NCBI GenBank assembly: GCA_045599035.1
Contig: JAZRVI010000024.1
Span: 1 to 28,291, forward strand
Origin: CATZDY01 sp045599035
Lineage (GTDB): Bacteria > Bacillota > Desulfotomaculia > Desulfotomaculales > Desulfocucumaceae
DNA: 28,291 nucleotides
Reading direction: 5' to 3'
Shown here: positions 8,097 through 15,147 of the stretch, piece after piece
How positions within the stretch are numbered: the stretch's first letter is position 1
Layout of the letters: every line of letters begins with the position of its first letter
Notes under the pieces: model-generated
What the model was told of the DNA's origin: nothing
Seen by the model: the letters and a program-made list of their open reading frames with translations, nothing else
The model's database searches: none
Position numbers and translations under genes: made by a program

Positions 8097-8489
8097 CTAA
8101 ACAAACGGTTCAATCGTAATTACTCCATTTTGAATTGAGGCAATTTCCGGGAAATCCTGGTCAGCCTCATCATCATCAGGAGATCGGGTAATATGACCGG
8201 CAATCCGCAACTGCATTGGTTTGAGACGGAAAGCCATAATAACGGCATTTTCATTGCCACAGGCTCCGGCCTGAACCATCCCTCTTAACTGACCCAAAAC
8301 CAGAACATTGCCGCCGGCGATAATTTCGGCTCCTGGATTAACATCTCCCAAGACCACCACATTTCCCTGATAGTTCATTCTTTGTCCAGAACGCAGAGTT
8401 CTTTTGATTAAAACGGTATTTTCTTCATCCTCCAGGCCAAATTGTTCTTGCCACAGCTTTTGCAAATTAGGCACGGCATTCACACTCAC
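8097..8489 (-). CDS. minC: Short MinC: C-terminal domain only
   Basis: Residues about 22-105 of this 130-residue protein match the MinC C-terminal beta-helix: TVLIKRTLRSGQRM, GNVVVLGDVNPGAEIIAGGNVLVLGQLRG and AVIMAFRLKPMQLRIAG. This domain dimerises and binds MinD. Usual MinC is about 210-230 residues, with an N-terminal domain that inhibits FtsZ; that domain is absent. In-frame sequence upstream of the GTG start at 8489 has no ATG/GTG/TTG start and meets a TGA before the mrdA stop, so there is no room for it. The ribosome-binding site is poor, and GTG at 8483 is an alternative start. The acidic SPDDDEADQD segment near the C-terminus is not part of the core fold. Identity is sure; whether it can still block division is open. 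Confidence 0.9.
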   Translation of the reverse strand: MSVNAVPNLQKLWQEQFGLEDEENTVLIKRTLRSGQRMNYQGNVVVLGDVNPGAEIIAGGNVLVLGQLRGMVQAGACGNENAVIMAFRLKPMQLRIAGHITRSPDDDEADQDFPEIASIQNGVITIEPFV

Positions 8490-8598
8490 TCTATATATTG
8501 AATGATTAGCTTTTCTCCATTGGCTCCAGAAAATCCTCTCAATTCTTCAAGAAAAAACTTACCTCAAAATAAATCTTATTTCGCACAAAATCGACTTA

Positions 8599-10935
8599 CT
8601 ATTCAGTTTCCGGGACAATCCCTCCGGATAGATCGCTGCCGCCAGTAGAAGTATCGCTGGGAACAATGCCGCCTTCAGAGATACCTCCACCATCATTCGG
8701 AACGGCCGGGGGATCCTGTACTACTGGAGTTTCCGGCTCTGCCGGAGCTACTGCTTCCGGTTTTGCCGGAGCTGCCGGTTCCGGTTCCGGCAGACTTTCC
8801 TCATTATTCGCATTAGAATGCCCCGAAGCTTCCGGTTCATTATAGGTTTCGGGAGCTGTATAAGTTTCTACCGAAGACCAACTGCCGTTATCCGGAGGAA
8901 TAATCGTTCCGGAAGGCCGGGAAACCACATTATTATTGTTATTATTATATTTTCTGCCCGATCCGGAACCACCAGTGGAACCATCGGCATTGCTGCTGAC
9001 AGGCTGGTTATATTCTTCTCCGGTTTCTTCACTGGCATTGGCATCTTGTTCTTTTAAGTCAAAATAAGCATCCATAATCTGCCGAACCGCTGCTCCAGCA
9101 ACAGCTCCACCAGCTCCCCCATATTCAATAATTACCGCTACCACTATTTCCGGATCTTCATAGGGAGCATAGGCTACAAACAAAGCGTTATTATGTTCCC
9201 ATGCATCACCCAATTCAGCCGTCCCGCTTTTTCCGGCGGCAGTATAGGAAGCACCGGAAAAAAGAGTAGGTGCCGTTCCGCCAGCAGTTACTACTCCCCG
9301 CATCCCTTGATGCAAAATATCCAAAGTAGCCTGAGAAACCGTTGGCTGATAAATGGCCACAGGCTGATTTTGCAAAACAACCTTGCCTTTGGAATTTATC
9401 ACCTGATCCACCACATAAGGCTGATTTAAAGTTCCTCCATTGGCAATACAGGCTACATAATTGGCCAACTGCAAAGCGGTTACTTTGGTTTCCTGCTGTC
9501 CAATGGCCATATCCATGCTGTCATAATTATGCCATTGAGATTCCCATTCCCGAATTTTGGGATCCGGATGATTGCTCCACAATTCCTGCTTCCGCTCTTT
9601 GGAAGCCACAATACCTTTTTCTTCATTCGGCAAATCAACGCCGGTCACCTGGCCAAAACCATATTCAGCCGCATATTGACCGATTAATTCCGGACCGGCC
9701 TTTTCTCCAATTACATAAAAGAAAATATCGCAGGAATGCTTTAAGGCACTAGCAACATTAACCGAACCATGTCCGGCACTGCTCCAGCATTTTTTATTGG
9801 AATAAATTCCGCCGCAGTAAACTGAAGTATAAGCATTAATCAGGCCGCTTTCCAAAAAAGCGGTAGAAGAAACCATTTTAAAGGTCGAACCCGGAGTAGA
9901 AACAGTTTGAATGGCATGATTGCCCAAAGCCCGGCTGTCGCTCAAACTGGTATATTCGCTTGAACTCAAGGTACCGGAAAAGATATTTAAATCATAGCTG
10001 GGCAAAGAAGCCATGGCCAAGACCTTGCTGGTTTTCACATCCAAAACTACTGCTGCTCCCACCGGCTTAATTTCACCGCTCCGAACATAGCCGGAAGCCC
10101 GGGCTTTGTTCAAGGAATTTTGTACTGCATTTTGAGCCGCTCTTTGCAAGCGGGAATCTATGGTAAGTTTCAGACTGTTGCCAGTTGAAGCTTCCAGGGT
10201 TCCGAGTTCCCGTACTGGATTTCCCCTGGAGTCAACCTCCACAATTCTGGAACCTTTTTCTCCTCTTAAATATTCCTCATAACTTTTTTCCAGACCTACC
10301 TTGCCGACCAAATCGCCCATAGAATAGCTTTGAGTATTCAGGGCATCCGGATTTTCTTCCAGCCATTTATTATATTCTTCCAATTCAGTAGCATCAATTT
10401 CCCGGACATAGCCCAAAACACTGCCCAATAAATCTCCATAGGGATAATAACGAACCGGAGTGGTATCCACTGAAACCCCAGGCAGTTCCAGTTCCATTTC
10501 CCGAATCAGGTTAGCCATGCCCACACTAATATTACTCACCAGTTTCACCGGCTCATAAAGCTGTTCCTGAGCCGATATTTTCTGCTTAAAGTCCTCGACA
10601 ATTTCTTCGGTACTCATTCCGCTGAAAGCCGATTCTCCGGCCAGCAGCTCCGCCAGTCTGTTAAGGGCTTCGGGATCCACCGTACCAGTAGTATTGCTGA
10701 TGGAAACGGTATAAACCGCCTGATTATAAACCAGAATTTCATTGTGCGAATCCAAAATTTCGCCTCGGGGAGCTTCAATGGGAATAACCCGCTGGATATT
10801 TTGAGTAGCCAGGGTATTATATTTATCAGCTTCGGAAATCTGCATAAAAGCTAATCTGCTGGCCAAAAAGATAAAGGCCACCACTAATACCAGAGAAAAT
10901 GCTTTCAATTCCTGTCCCAATTTTTTTTGTTTCAA
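8599..10935 (-). CDS. mrdA: Class B penicillin-binding protein 2 (elongation transpeptidase)
   Basis: I place the start at TTG 10935, seven bases after GAGGG and 19 bp past the mreD stop. An earlier in-frame start would overlap mreD by 85 bp. The product has 778 residues. One N-terminal membrane span (AFSLVLVVAFIFLASRLAF) is followed by the PBP dimerisation domain and then the transpeptidase domain with S350-T-F-K353, S401-C-D and K569-S-G. It crosslinks sidewall peptidoglycan with RodA as glycosyltransferase partner. From about residue 635 there is a 140-residue tail with no fold: Gly/Ser, a six-Asn run, then Pro/Glu/Ala repeats and two GGIVP segments. Such a long tail is not needed for activity and may span or touch the wall. 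Confidence 0.95.
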   Translation of the reverse strand: MKQKKLGQELKAFSLVLVVAFIFLASRLAFMQISEADKYNTLATQNIQRVIPIEAPRGEILDSHNEILVYNQAVYTVSISNTTGTVDPEALNRLAELLAGESAFSGMSTEEIVEDFKQKISAQEQLYEPVKLVSNISVGMANLIREMELELPGVSVDTTPVRYYPYGDLLGSVLGYVREIDATELEEYNKWLEENPDALNTQSYSMGDLVGKVGLEKSYEEYLRGEKGSRIVEVDSRGNPVRELGTLEASTGNSLKLTIDSRLQRAAQNAVQNSLNKARASGYVRSGEIKPVGAAVVLDVKTSKVLAMASLPSYDLNIFSGTLSSSEYTSLSDSRALGNHAIQTVSTPGSTFKMVSSTAFLESGLINAYTSVYCGGIYSNKKCWSSAGHGSVNVASALKHSCDIFFYVIGEKAGPELIGQYAAEYGFGQVTGVDLPNEEKGIVASKERKQELWSNHPDPKIREWESQWHNYDSMDMAIGQQETKVTALQLANYVACIANGGTLNQPYVVDQVINSKGKVVLQNQPVAIYQPTVSQATLDILHQGMRGVVTAGGTAPTLFSGASYTAAGKSGTAELGDAWEHNNALFVAYAPYEDPEIVVAVIIEYGGAGGAVAGAAVRQIMDAYFDLKEQDANASEETGEEYNQPVSSNADGSTGGSGSGRKYNNNNNNVVSRPSGTIIPPDNGSWSSVETYTAPETYNEPEASGHSNANNEESLPEPEPAAPAKPEAVAPAEPETPVVQDPPAVPNDGGGISEGGIVPSDTSTGGSDLSGGIVPETE

Positions 10936-10954
10936 TGTTAAGCCCTCTCGTTTG

Positions 10955-11473
10955 TTAAGGATTAAGGTTTTGCTCCAGAGAATTGCATAGCCAGCCATCC
11001 TGACAAGAGCGACTGAATTTCCGATAGAAAAGCAAGACAAAAACTGCTGAATAGGTCGCTGTGGGCAGAACTACCTGCACCAAAGAAGCTCCCAGGGGCA
11101 GACTTTCGCCGTAAATACATAGTAATAGGTACTGAGTAAATTGAGCTGCAATAATCGCCAGCCAGGAAATAAACATGGCGATCAATAAACTGTCCTGATA
11201 TAATTTATGCTGAAGCCGGCCAATTACAAAACCAATGATCAGATAGCTTAAAGCATTAAGACCAATGTAACTCCCATTCATTAAGTCCACCAGCAAGCCA
11301 GCCCCAAAGCCAAAATAGCCGCCTTCCGGATTGCCTCGGACAAAGGACAGGAAAATCACCCACAGAATAGCCAAATCGGGTCTAATGCCTCCAATGGCAA
11401 AACAATCCAGCAAAGAAGTCTGTAAAATGGCGGAAACCAAAACCAGACCAAAAAGAATTAACCAACGAAACAT
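10955..11473 (-). CDS. mreD: Rod shape-determining membrane protein MreD
   Basis: 172 residues with about five predicted membrane spans, as expected for the family. Recognisable features are the N-terminal LLDCFAIGGIRPDLAILWVIFLSF and GFGAGLLVDLMNGSYIGLNALSYLI, the GxxxGLxxDl pattern typical of MreD. It belongs to the elongasome with MreC, RodA and PBP2. The ATG is preceded by GAGGT at a good distance. It sits between mreC (48 bp) and mrdA (19 bp) in the operon. Confidence 0.93.
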   Translation of the reverse strand: MFRWLILFGLVLVSAILQTSLLDCFAIGGIRPDLAILWVIFLSFVRGNPEGGYFGFGAGLLVDLMNGSYIGLNALSYLIIGFVIGRLQHKLYQDSLLIAMFISWLAIIAAQFTQYLLLCIYGESLPLGASLVQVVLPTATYSAVFVLLFYRKFSRSCQDGWLCNSLEQNLNP

Positions 11474-11521
11474 TATTTTACCTCACTTGCTGCCATAACA
11501 AGAGGGGCGGGGCATACAGCC

Positions 11522-12424
11522 TTAGCCGTCTGATTCCCCGCCTTCCTCATTCTGTTCTCCCCAGGGATAAGCCATGCTCTCCTGGCTAATTTCGCTGTCC
11601 TGAGTAGAAACCAAAACCATGACCTCCTCCAGGCAGCTAAAATCTACAAAAGGTTCAACAACAGCTTGATTATATAAACCGGAATTATCCTTGCCTACTG
11701 AAGTTACCACGCCAATAGGAATTCCTTTTAAGTAAAGACTGTCCATGCCAGCCGTAATTATCACTTCTCCGGGTTCCGCCTGGCGGGTAATGGCAATTTG
11801 CCCCATAACCAGGCTGTCCGAAGCCTGCAAAACGCCTTCTACAAAACCGGCAATCCGGCTCTTTTGCGTCAAGGCACTAACTCCGCTGCGGGAATCCGTA
11901 ATCAGCAGCACTTCCGCTGAATTACTGGTAACATTAATAATTCTGCCCACCAGTCCGGACGGGGTAATAACAGTCATATTATTGGCAATTCCGTTGACCG
12001 AACCCACATTAATCCAGATTGTGCCAAACCAATTGGTAGAATCCCGGCCAATAACCGAAGCACTTATGGTTTGATAATTGCTGGCGGTCATCAGGGAGCT
12101 TTGAAAGCCCAGCAACTGATTCAAGCGTTGATTTTCCTGTTTATATTCCTCCAACATTCTCAACTGGCCTTGAGCATCCTCCAATTGCAGCTGCAATTCA
12201 TGATAATCATAGGTTGCTCCAATAGCCTCAAAGGGCAGAGAAACCGTATTGCCGACCCAGTTTCCTGCCCGGGAAAGCACTCCTTGCACCGGAGTCCAAA
12301 AACCACGAAAAGACGACTGAGATAGTGAAGTATGTTCAAAAGCCGTAAATTTCAGCACCACCAAGGAGACAATTACCAAAACAATAATCAGCCATATCTT
12401 CTTGTTGGAAAACCAGCGAAACAC
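11522..12424 (-). CDS. mreC: Rod shape-determining protein MreC
   Basis: The best start is GTG at 12424, preceded by GAGGTGG and 16 bp downstream of the mreB stop. A longer frame to 12571 would run back into mreB and adds a Cys-rich sequence foreign to MreC. The 300-residue product has a membrane span (IWLIIVLVIVSLVVL), a coiled coil (about 65-95, YDYHELQLQLEDAQGQLRMLEEYKQENQRL) and the twin beta-barrel domain (ASVIGRDSTNWFGTIWINVGS, GVGxI-like strands, LYLKGIPIGVVTSV). MreC forms extracytoplasmic filaments that bind and activate PBP2. The C-terminal tail is short and acidic (NEEGGESDG). Confidence 0.95.
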   Translation of the reverse strand: MFRWFSNKKIWLIIVLVIVSLVVLKFTAFEHTSLSQSSFRGFWTPVQGVLSRAGNWVGNTVSLPFEAIGATYDYHELQLQLEDAQGQLRMLEEYKQENQRLNQLLGFQSSLMTASNYQTISASVIGRDSTNWFGTIWINVGSVNGIANNMTVITPSGLVGRIINVTSNSAEVLLITDSRSGVSALTQKSRIAGFVEGVLQASDSLVMGQIAITRQAEPGEVIITAGMDSLYLKGIPIGVVTSVGKDNSGLYNQAVVEPFVDFSCLEEVMVLVSTQDSEISQESMAYPWGEQNEEGGESDG

Positions 12425-12440
12425 CGACTCCACCTCTTTT

Positions 12441-13472
12441 TCAGGATATTTTCCGAGGCTGAACCAGAACCTTGCGTAAAATACGAATATTTTCCAAAAC
12501 CTTGCCCGCTCCGTACACCACCGACAGCAGGGGATCTTCTGACAAATGCACCGGCATTCCAGTTTGTTCACTAATCAGGCGATCCAGTCCTCTTAACAAA
12601 GAGCTTCCTCCGGCCATCATAATTCCCCGATCCATAATATCAGCTGCCAGCTCCGGCGGAGTTAATTCCAGAGTAGATTTAATAGCCTCCATAATCTCGC
12701 TGACCGGCTCAGACAAAGCCTTATAAATTTCTTCTGCCGTGATTTCCACATTTTTGGGTAAACCGCTGACCAAATCCCGGCCTCTGATTTCAAAGGTTTC
12801 GTTTTCTGAAGGCTGATAGGCACTGCCAATTTCAATTTTAATTGATTCGGCCGTTCTTTCTCCAATCAACAAATTATAGGCTTTTTTAACATGAGTAATA
12901 ATTGCTTCATCCATTTCATCTCCGGCAGTACGGATGGAACGGCTGGTGACAATCCCACCCAGGGAGATTACGGCAACCTCGGTAGTACCGCCTCCAATGT
13001 CCACAATCATATTGCCGGTAGGCTCGTGAACTGGCAGCCCGGATCCAATGGAAGCAGCCATAGGTTCTTCCACCAGATAGGCTTCTCTGGCTCCGGCCTG
13101 AATAGCGGCTTCCCGGACAGCTCTTTCTTCCACAGCAGTAACCCCGGAAGGTACCGAAATTACGACTCTAGGATGTACCAAAAAGGTTTTTCCTTCCAAA
13201 GCCTTGGTCACAAAATGCCGAATCATGCTTTGGGTTACATCGAAATCCGCAATAACCCCATCCTTCATGGGACGAATAGCCACAATATTACCTGGCGTTC
13301 TGCCGATCATTTGTTTGGCTTCGTCTCCCACAGCCAAAACTTTCCCATTATCCTTTTGAATTGCTACTACAGAAGGTTCCCGCAGGACAATGCCCTTTCC
13401 CTTTACATAAACCAAAGAATTGGCAGTTCCCAAATCAATACCCATATCTTTGGCAAACACTCCGAATCCCAT
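12441..13472 (-). CDS. mreB: Actin-like rod shape protein MreB
   Basis: 343 residues, the normal length. It has the actin-fold phosphate-1 loop (DMGIDLGTANSLVYVKGKGI), the phosphate-2 loop (NMIVDIGGGTTEVAVISLGGI) and the adenosine motif (GIMMAGGSSLLRGLDRLI). Membrane-associated MreB filaments steer the RodA-PBP2 machinery around the cell. The ATG at 13472 follows an AAAGGGG site. It leads the mre part of the operon; radC lies 283 bp upstream with mobile-element-like sequence between. Confidence 0.97.
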   Translation of the reverse strand: MGFGVFAKDMGIDLGTANSLVYVKGKGIVLREPSVVAIQKDNGKVLAVGDEAKQMIGRTPGNIVAIRPMKDGVIADFDVTQSMIRHFVTKALEGKTFLVHPRVVISVPSGVTAVEERAVREAAIQAGAREAYLVEEPMAASIGSGLPVHEPTGNMIVDIGGGTTEVAVISLGGIVTSRSIRTAGDEMDEAIITHVKKAYNLLIGERTAESIKIEIGSAYQPSENETFEIRGRDLVSGLPKNVEITAEEIYKALSEPVSEIMEAIKSTLELTPPELAADIMDRGIMMAGGSSLLRGLDRLISEQTGMPVHLSEDPLLSVVYGAGKVLENIRILRKVLVQPRKIS

Positions 13473-13511
13473 TTTAGAGACCCCTTTCTTTTTTCAAAAT
13501 TAAACCATTTA

Positions 13512-13543
13512 AGATATAAGGCAAATTAAAAACCGTCCTTATA
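13512..13543. repeat. 8-bp inverted repeat upstream of mreB
   Basis: GATATAAGG...CCTTATAT gives an 8-bp perfect inverted repeat (ATATAAGG/CCTTATAT) with a spacer of about 15 bases, some 40 bp before the mreB start. It could be an operator or a leader hairpin. No matching family is recognised. Confidence 0.3.
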
Positions 13544-13700
13544 TTTAACACTCCCCCGCAGCTCAAGCAGCGGGGATCCAGTTTGATTGTTTAAGCAATC
13601 CTTATTCTTCGAGGATCCGCCAAAAGTCCAATACACAGTTATGCGGGCGGGCTTCATCCCCTAATCTAAAGCTTAGAGGTTTTCGCTTGTGGGCTATTTA
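13544..13700. mobile_element. IS200/IS605-like end relic between radC and mreB (no transposase)
   Basis: Two end-like hairpins lie 100 bp apart. The first (13554-13575) has outer stem CCCCGC/GCGGGG, an A-A mismatch, a GC/GC step and a TCAA loop. The second (13658-13679, CCCCTAA/TTAGAGG) sits in TTCATCCC...AGGTTTTCGC, the arrangement seen at IS200/IS605 left ends. No transposase frame is present, so this would be a non-autonomous or decayed element. It fills most of the 283-bp gap between radC and mreB. Confidence 0.5.
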
Positions 13701-13755
13701 TAAACTCTCGAAAAATTACAAGAAAAGAAACTGCCTTTATCTGTAGACTTTCACT

Positions 13756-14412
13756 TTAGATCAAACTTTTAGCCTTCAGGCTGACAAAACAATTATCCCC
13801 AATTATAATATGATCCAAAATCTCGATTCCAATAATCTCCCCGGCTTTTTGCAGGGTTCGGGTGACTGCTACATCACTTTGGCTGGGAGTTGGATCGCCA
13901 CTGGGATGGTTATGCACCAGCACCAGTGAGGCTGCATTGCGTCTGACCGCTCCCTTAAAAACCTCCCTGGGATGAGCAGAGGAAGAACTGAGGCTTCCAA
14001 TGGAAATTACTTCCCTGGCCAAAAATTGATTTTTATTGTTCAGAAAAAGAGCTACCAGGCATTCCTTTTCCAAATGCCTCATGTCCTCCATAACCAGCCC
14101 GACAATATCCTTGGGGGAATTTATAATAAGTCGTTCGGCAGTTCCGGAAGCAGCTATCCTTCGTCCCAGTTCAACTGCAGCTTTAAGCTGAACTGCTTTA
14201 ACCTGGCCAATTCCATTAATATTCTGCAACTCCTCTACTGAAGCCGTGACCAGCTGACGCAGCCCACCCAGACGGTTCAAGATCTGAGCGGCAATTTCCA
14301 AACCATTCAAATTTCTGGTTCCGCTGCCCAAAACAACGGCCAATAACTCTTGCCCCGACAAGGATTCGGCTCCTTCCCAGACCAAACGCTGCTGCAAATC
14401 TTTTTGCGGCAT
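13756..14412 (-). CDS. radC: RadC family JAB-domain protein
   Basis: 218 residues starting at ATG 14412, with AGGTGG upstream. The in-frame extension to 14562 is rejected because it translates an IS-like hairpin. It has a helix-hairpin-helix region (ILNRLGGLRQL...LQNINGIGQVKAVQLKAAVELGRRI) and the JAB metal-site motif HNHPSGDPTPSQSD. RadC was once linked to DNA repair, but its biochemical role is still unclear; JAB folds include deubiquitinase-like peptidases. Its place before mreBCD is conserved in many Bacillota, so it is resident even though mobile-element-like DNA flanks it on both sides. Confidence 0.93.
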   Translation of the reverse strand: MPQKDLQQRLVWEGAESLSGQELLAVVLGSGTRNLNGLEIAAQILNRLGGLRQLVTASVEELQNINGIGQVKAVQLKAAVELGRRIAASGTAERLIINSPKDIVGLVMEDMRHLEKECLVALFLNNKNQFLAREVISIGSLSSSSAHPREVFKGAVRRNAASLVLVHNHPSGDPTPSQSDVAVTRTLQKAGEIIGIEILDHIIIGDNCFVSLKAKSLI

Positions 14413-14656
14413 TTTTACACCACCTGAAAAGCGGGGACTTAAAGCACTATGGCTACTGACATTCCCATACCTAAAGGAATGGGGGAGGTCAGGGTACATA
14501 CTAAGTATCCCTCTTACTTGTGAACTACTCCGACTTATAGAAGTCGGAGCTTCTTGCTTCAACCACTACTGCTTGGCTAACATAATCGTTAGCTCAAGTC
14601 TTACACAATGTCCACAAGCGTTAAGTTCGGCTGATCCCCAGCCTACCATTCATATT

Positions 14657-14665
14657 ATGATTATA
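14657..14665 (-). promoter_or_regulatory. radC: Possible extended -10 promoter upstream of radC
   Basis: The minus strand reads TGTTATAAT (TATAAT at 14660-14665 with an extended TG), inside the mobile-element-like DNA and about 250 bp before radC. No good -35 box is seen. It is the only promoter-like site found in the radC upstream region. Confidence 0.35.
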
Positions 14666-14683
14666 ACACTATAAATAACAGCC

Positions 14684-14749
14684 GTGTTTATCGCAATTCA
14701 TCCCGCCACCTATAGAGGTGGGGGATTTCTTGCTCACGGAGTGTTAAAA
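14684..14749 (+). repeat. 66-bp repeat, copy 1 (second copy at 28179-28244)
   Basis: This stretch, from GTGTTTATCG to GTGTTAAAA, recurs at 28179-28244 with only a few differences. Those in the hairpin are compensatory: CACCT-ATAG-AGGTG here, CACTT-ATAG-GAGTG there, so C-G becomes T-A and T-A becomes T-G. A conserved structure under selection, such as an IS200/IS605 left end, explains this. Confidence 0.7.
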
Positions 14750-14761
14750 AAGCAAGCTTTC

Positions 14762-14906
14762 CGCTAATTTATTCTGACACTACCACCCCTGAAGGAATAG
14801 GGTTCCAGAGTACTGAACAACTTTCCTTATTTCCCGAAGAAAGCAGGGACTGATTGTTTTCCCCTGAGACTTTCATTATCAATCATTACTTTTGAATAAA
14901 TTAGCG
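14762..14906. repeat. 145-bp element bounded by a perfect 13-bp inverted repeat
   Basis: CGCTAATTTATTC at 14762-14774 is matched by its exact reverse complement at 14894-14906. Inside, on the minus strand, a decayed hairpin with a TTCA loop and a following GTAGTGTCA resembles an IS200/IS605 right end. There is no coding frame. Confidence 0.5.
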
Positions 14907-15111
14907 ATAACTTAAGGACTCGTGCCTAAACCCTGGTTTTAGTTCCATTTCTAAATGCCCCTACAGGCTAAATTTTGAATTCGGGATAATCTGGTTATTT
15001 CTAAATCATGAAGCTGCTTAAAGTTTTCAAAACCAGCCTGGCATTTAGATAACTTAAAACTTTTGGGCTTTCCGCCTATTTATTGTAACATTTTCTTGTG
15101 TCTTTAGCAAT
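14907..15111. other. Intergenic remainder downstream of guaB
   Basis: About 200 bp with no coding frame, no clear repeat and no RNA motif that I can recognise. Confidence 0.4.
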
Positions 15112-15131
15112 AAAAAAGACAAAACCTGTCT
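15112..15131 (-). terminator. Probable intrinsic terminator after guaB
   Basis: The minus strand has a short AGAC/GTCT stem around AGGTTTT, followed by TTTTTT. The stem is only 4-5 bp, so efficiency is doubtful, but position and U-run fit the end of guaB. Confidence 0.45.
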
Positions 15132-15147
15132 ATTTATCTGTCTCCCT

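Larger units (their letters stand above)
14413..14761. mobile_element. Cluster of IS200/IS605-like end hairpins upstream of radC
   Basis: Three hairpins with the two loop types seen elsewhere in this window. (i) 14464-14483: CCCAT/ATGGG outer stem, A-A mismatch, CC/GG, TAAA loop, then GGAGGTCAGG, like a right end. (ii) 14528-14549: a perfect 9-bp stem CTCCGACTT/AAGTCGGAG with loop ATAG, then CTTCTTGCTT. (iii) 14702-14725: stem CCACCT/AGGTGG with loop ATAG, then GATTTCTTGCTCACGG, like a left end. There is no tnpA or tnpB. The rest of the stretch shows no gene. Confidence 0.55.

Noticed and set aside
10936..11040. Longer PBP2 start overlapping mreD
   Set aside because: It would overlap mreD by 85 bp; TTG 10935 has GAGGG at the right distance and gives a normal N-terminus.
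12425..12571. Longer MreC start inside mreB
   Set aside because: The extra residues are a frame-shadow of mreB (Cys-rich, unlike MreC); GTG 12424 has GAGGTGG upstream.
14413..14562. N-terminal extension of RadC
   Set aside because: It is a translation of two IS-like hairpins, not RadC sequence.
13544..14910. A complete IS200/IS605 transposon with tnpA/tnpB
   Set aside because: No frame with TnpA or TnpB motifs is present; only end-like hairpins are seen.
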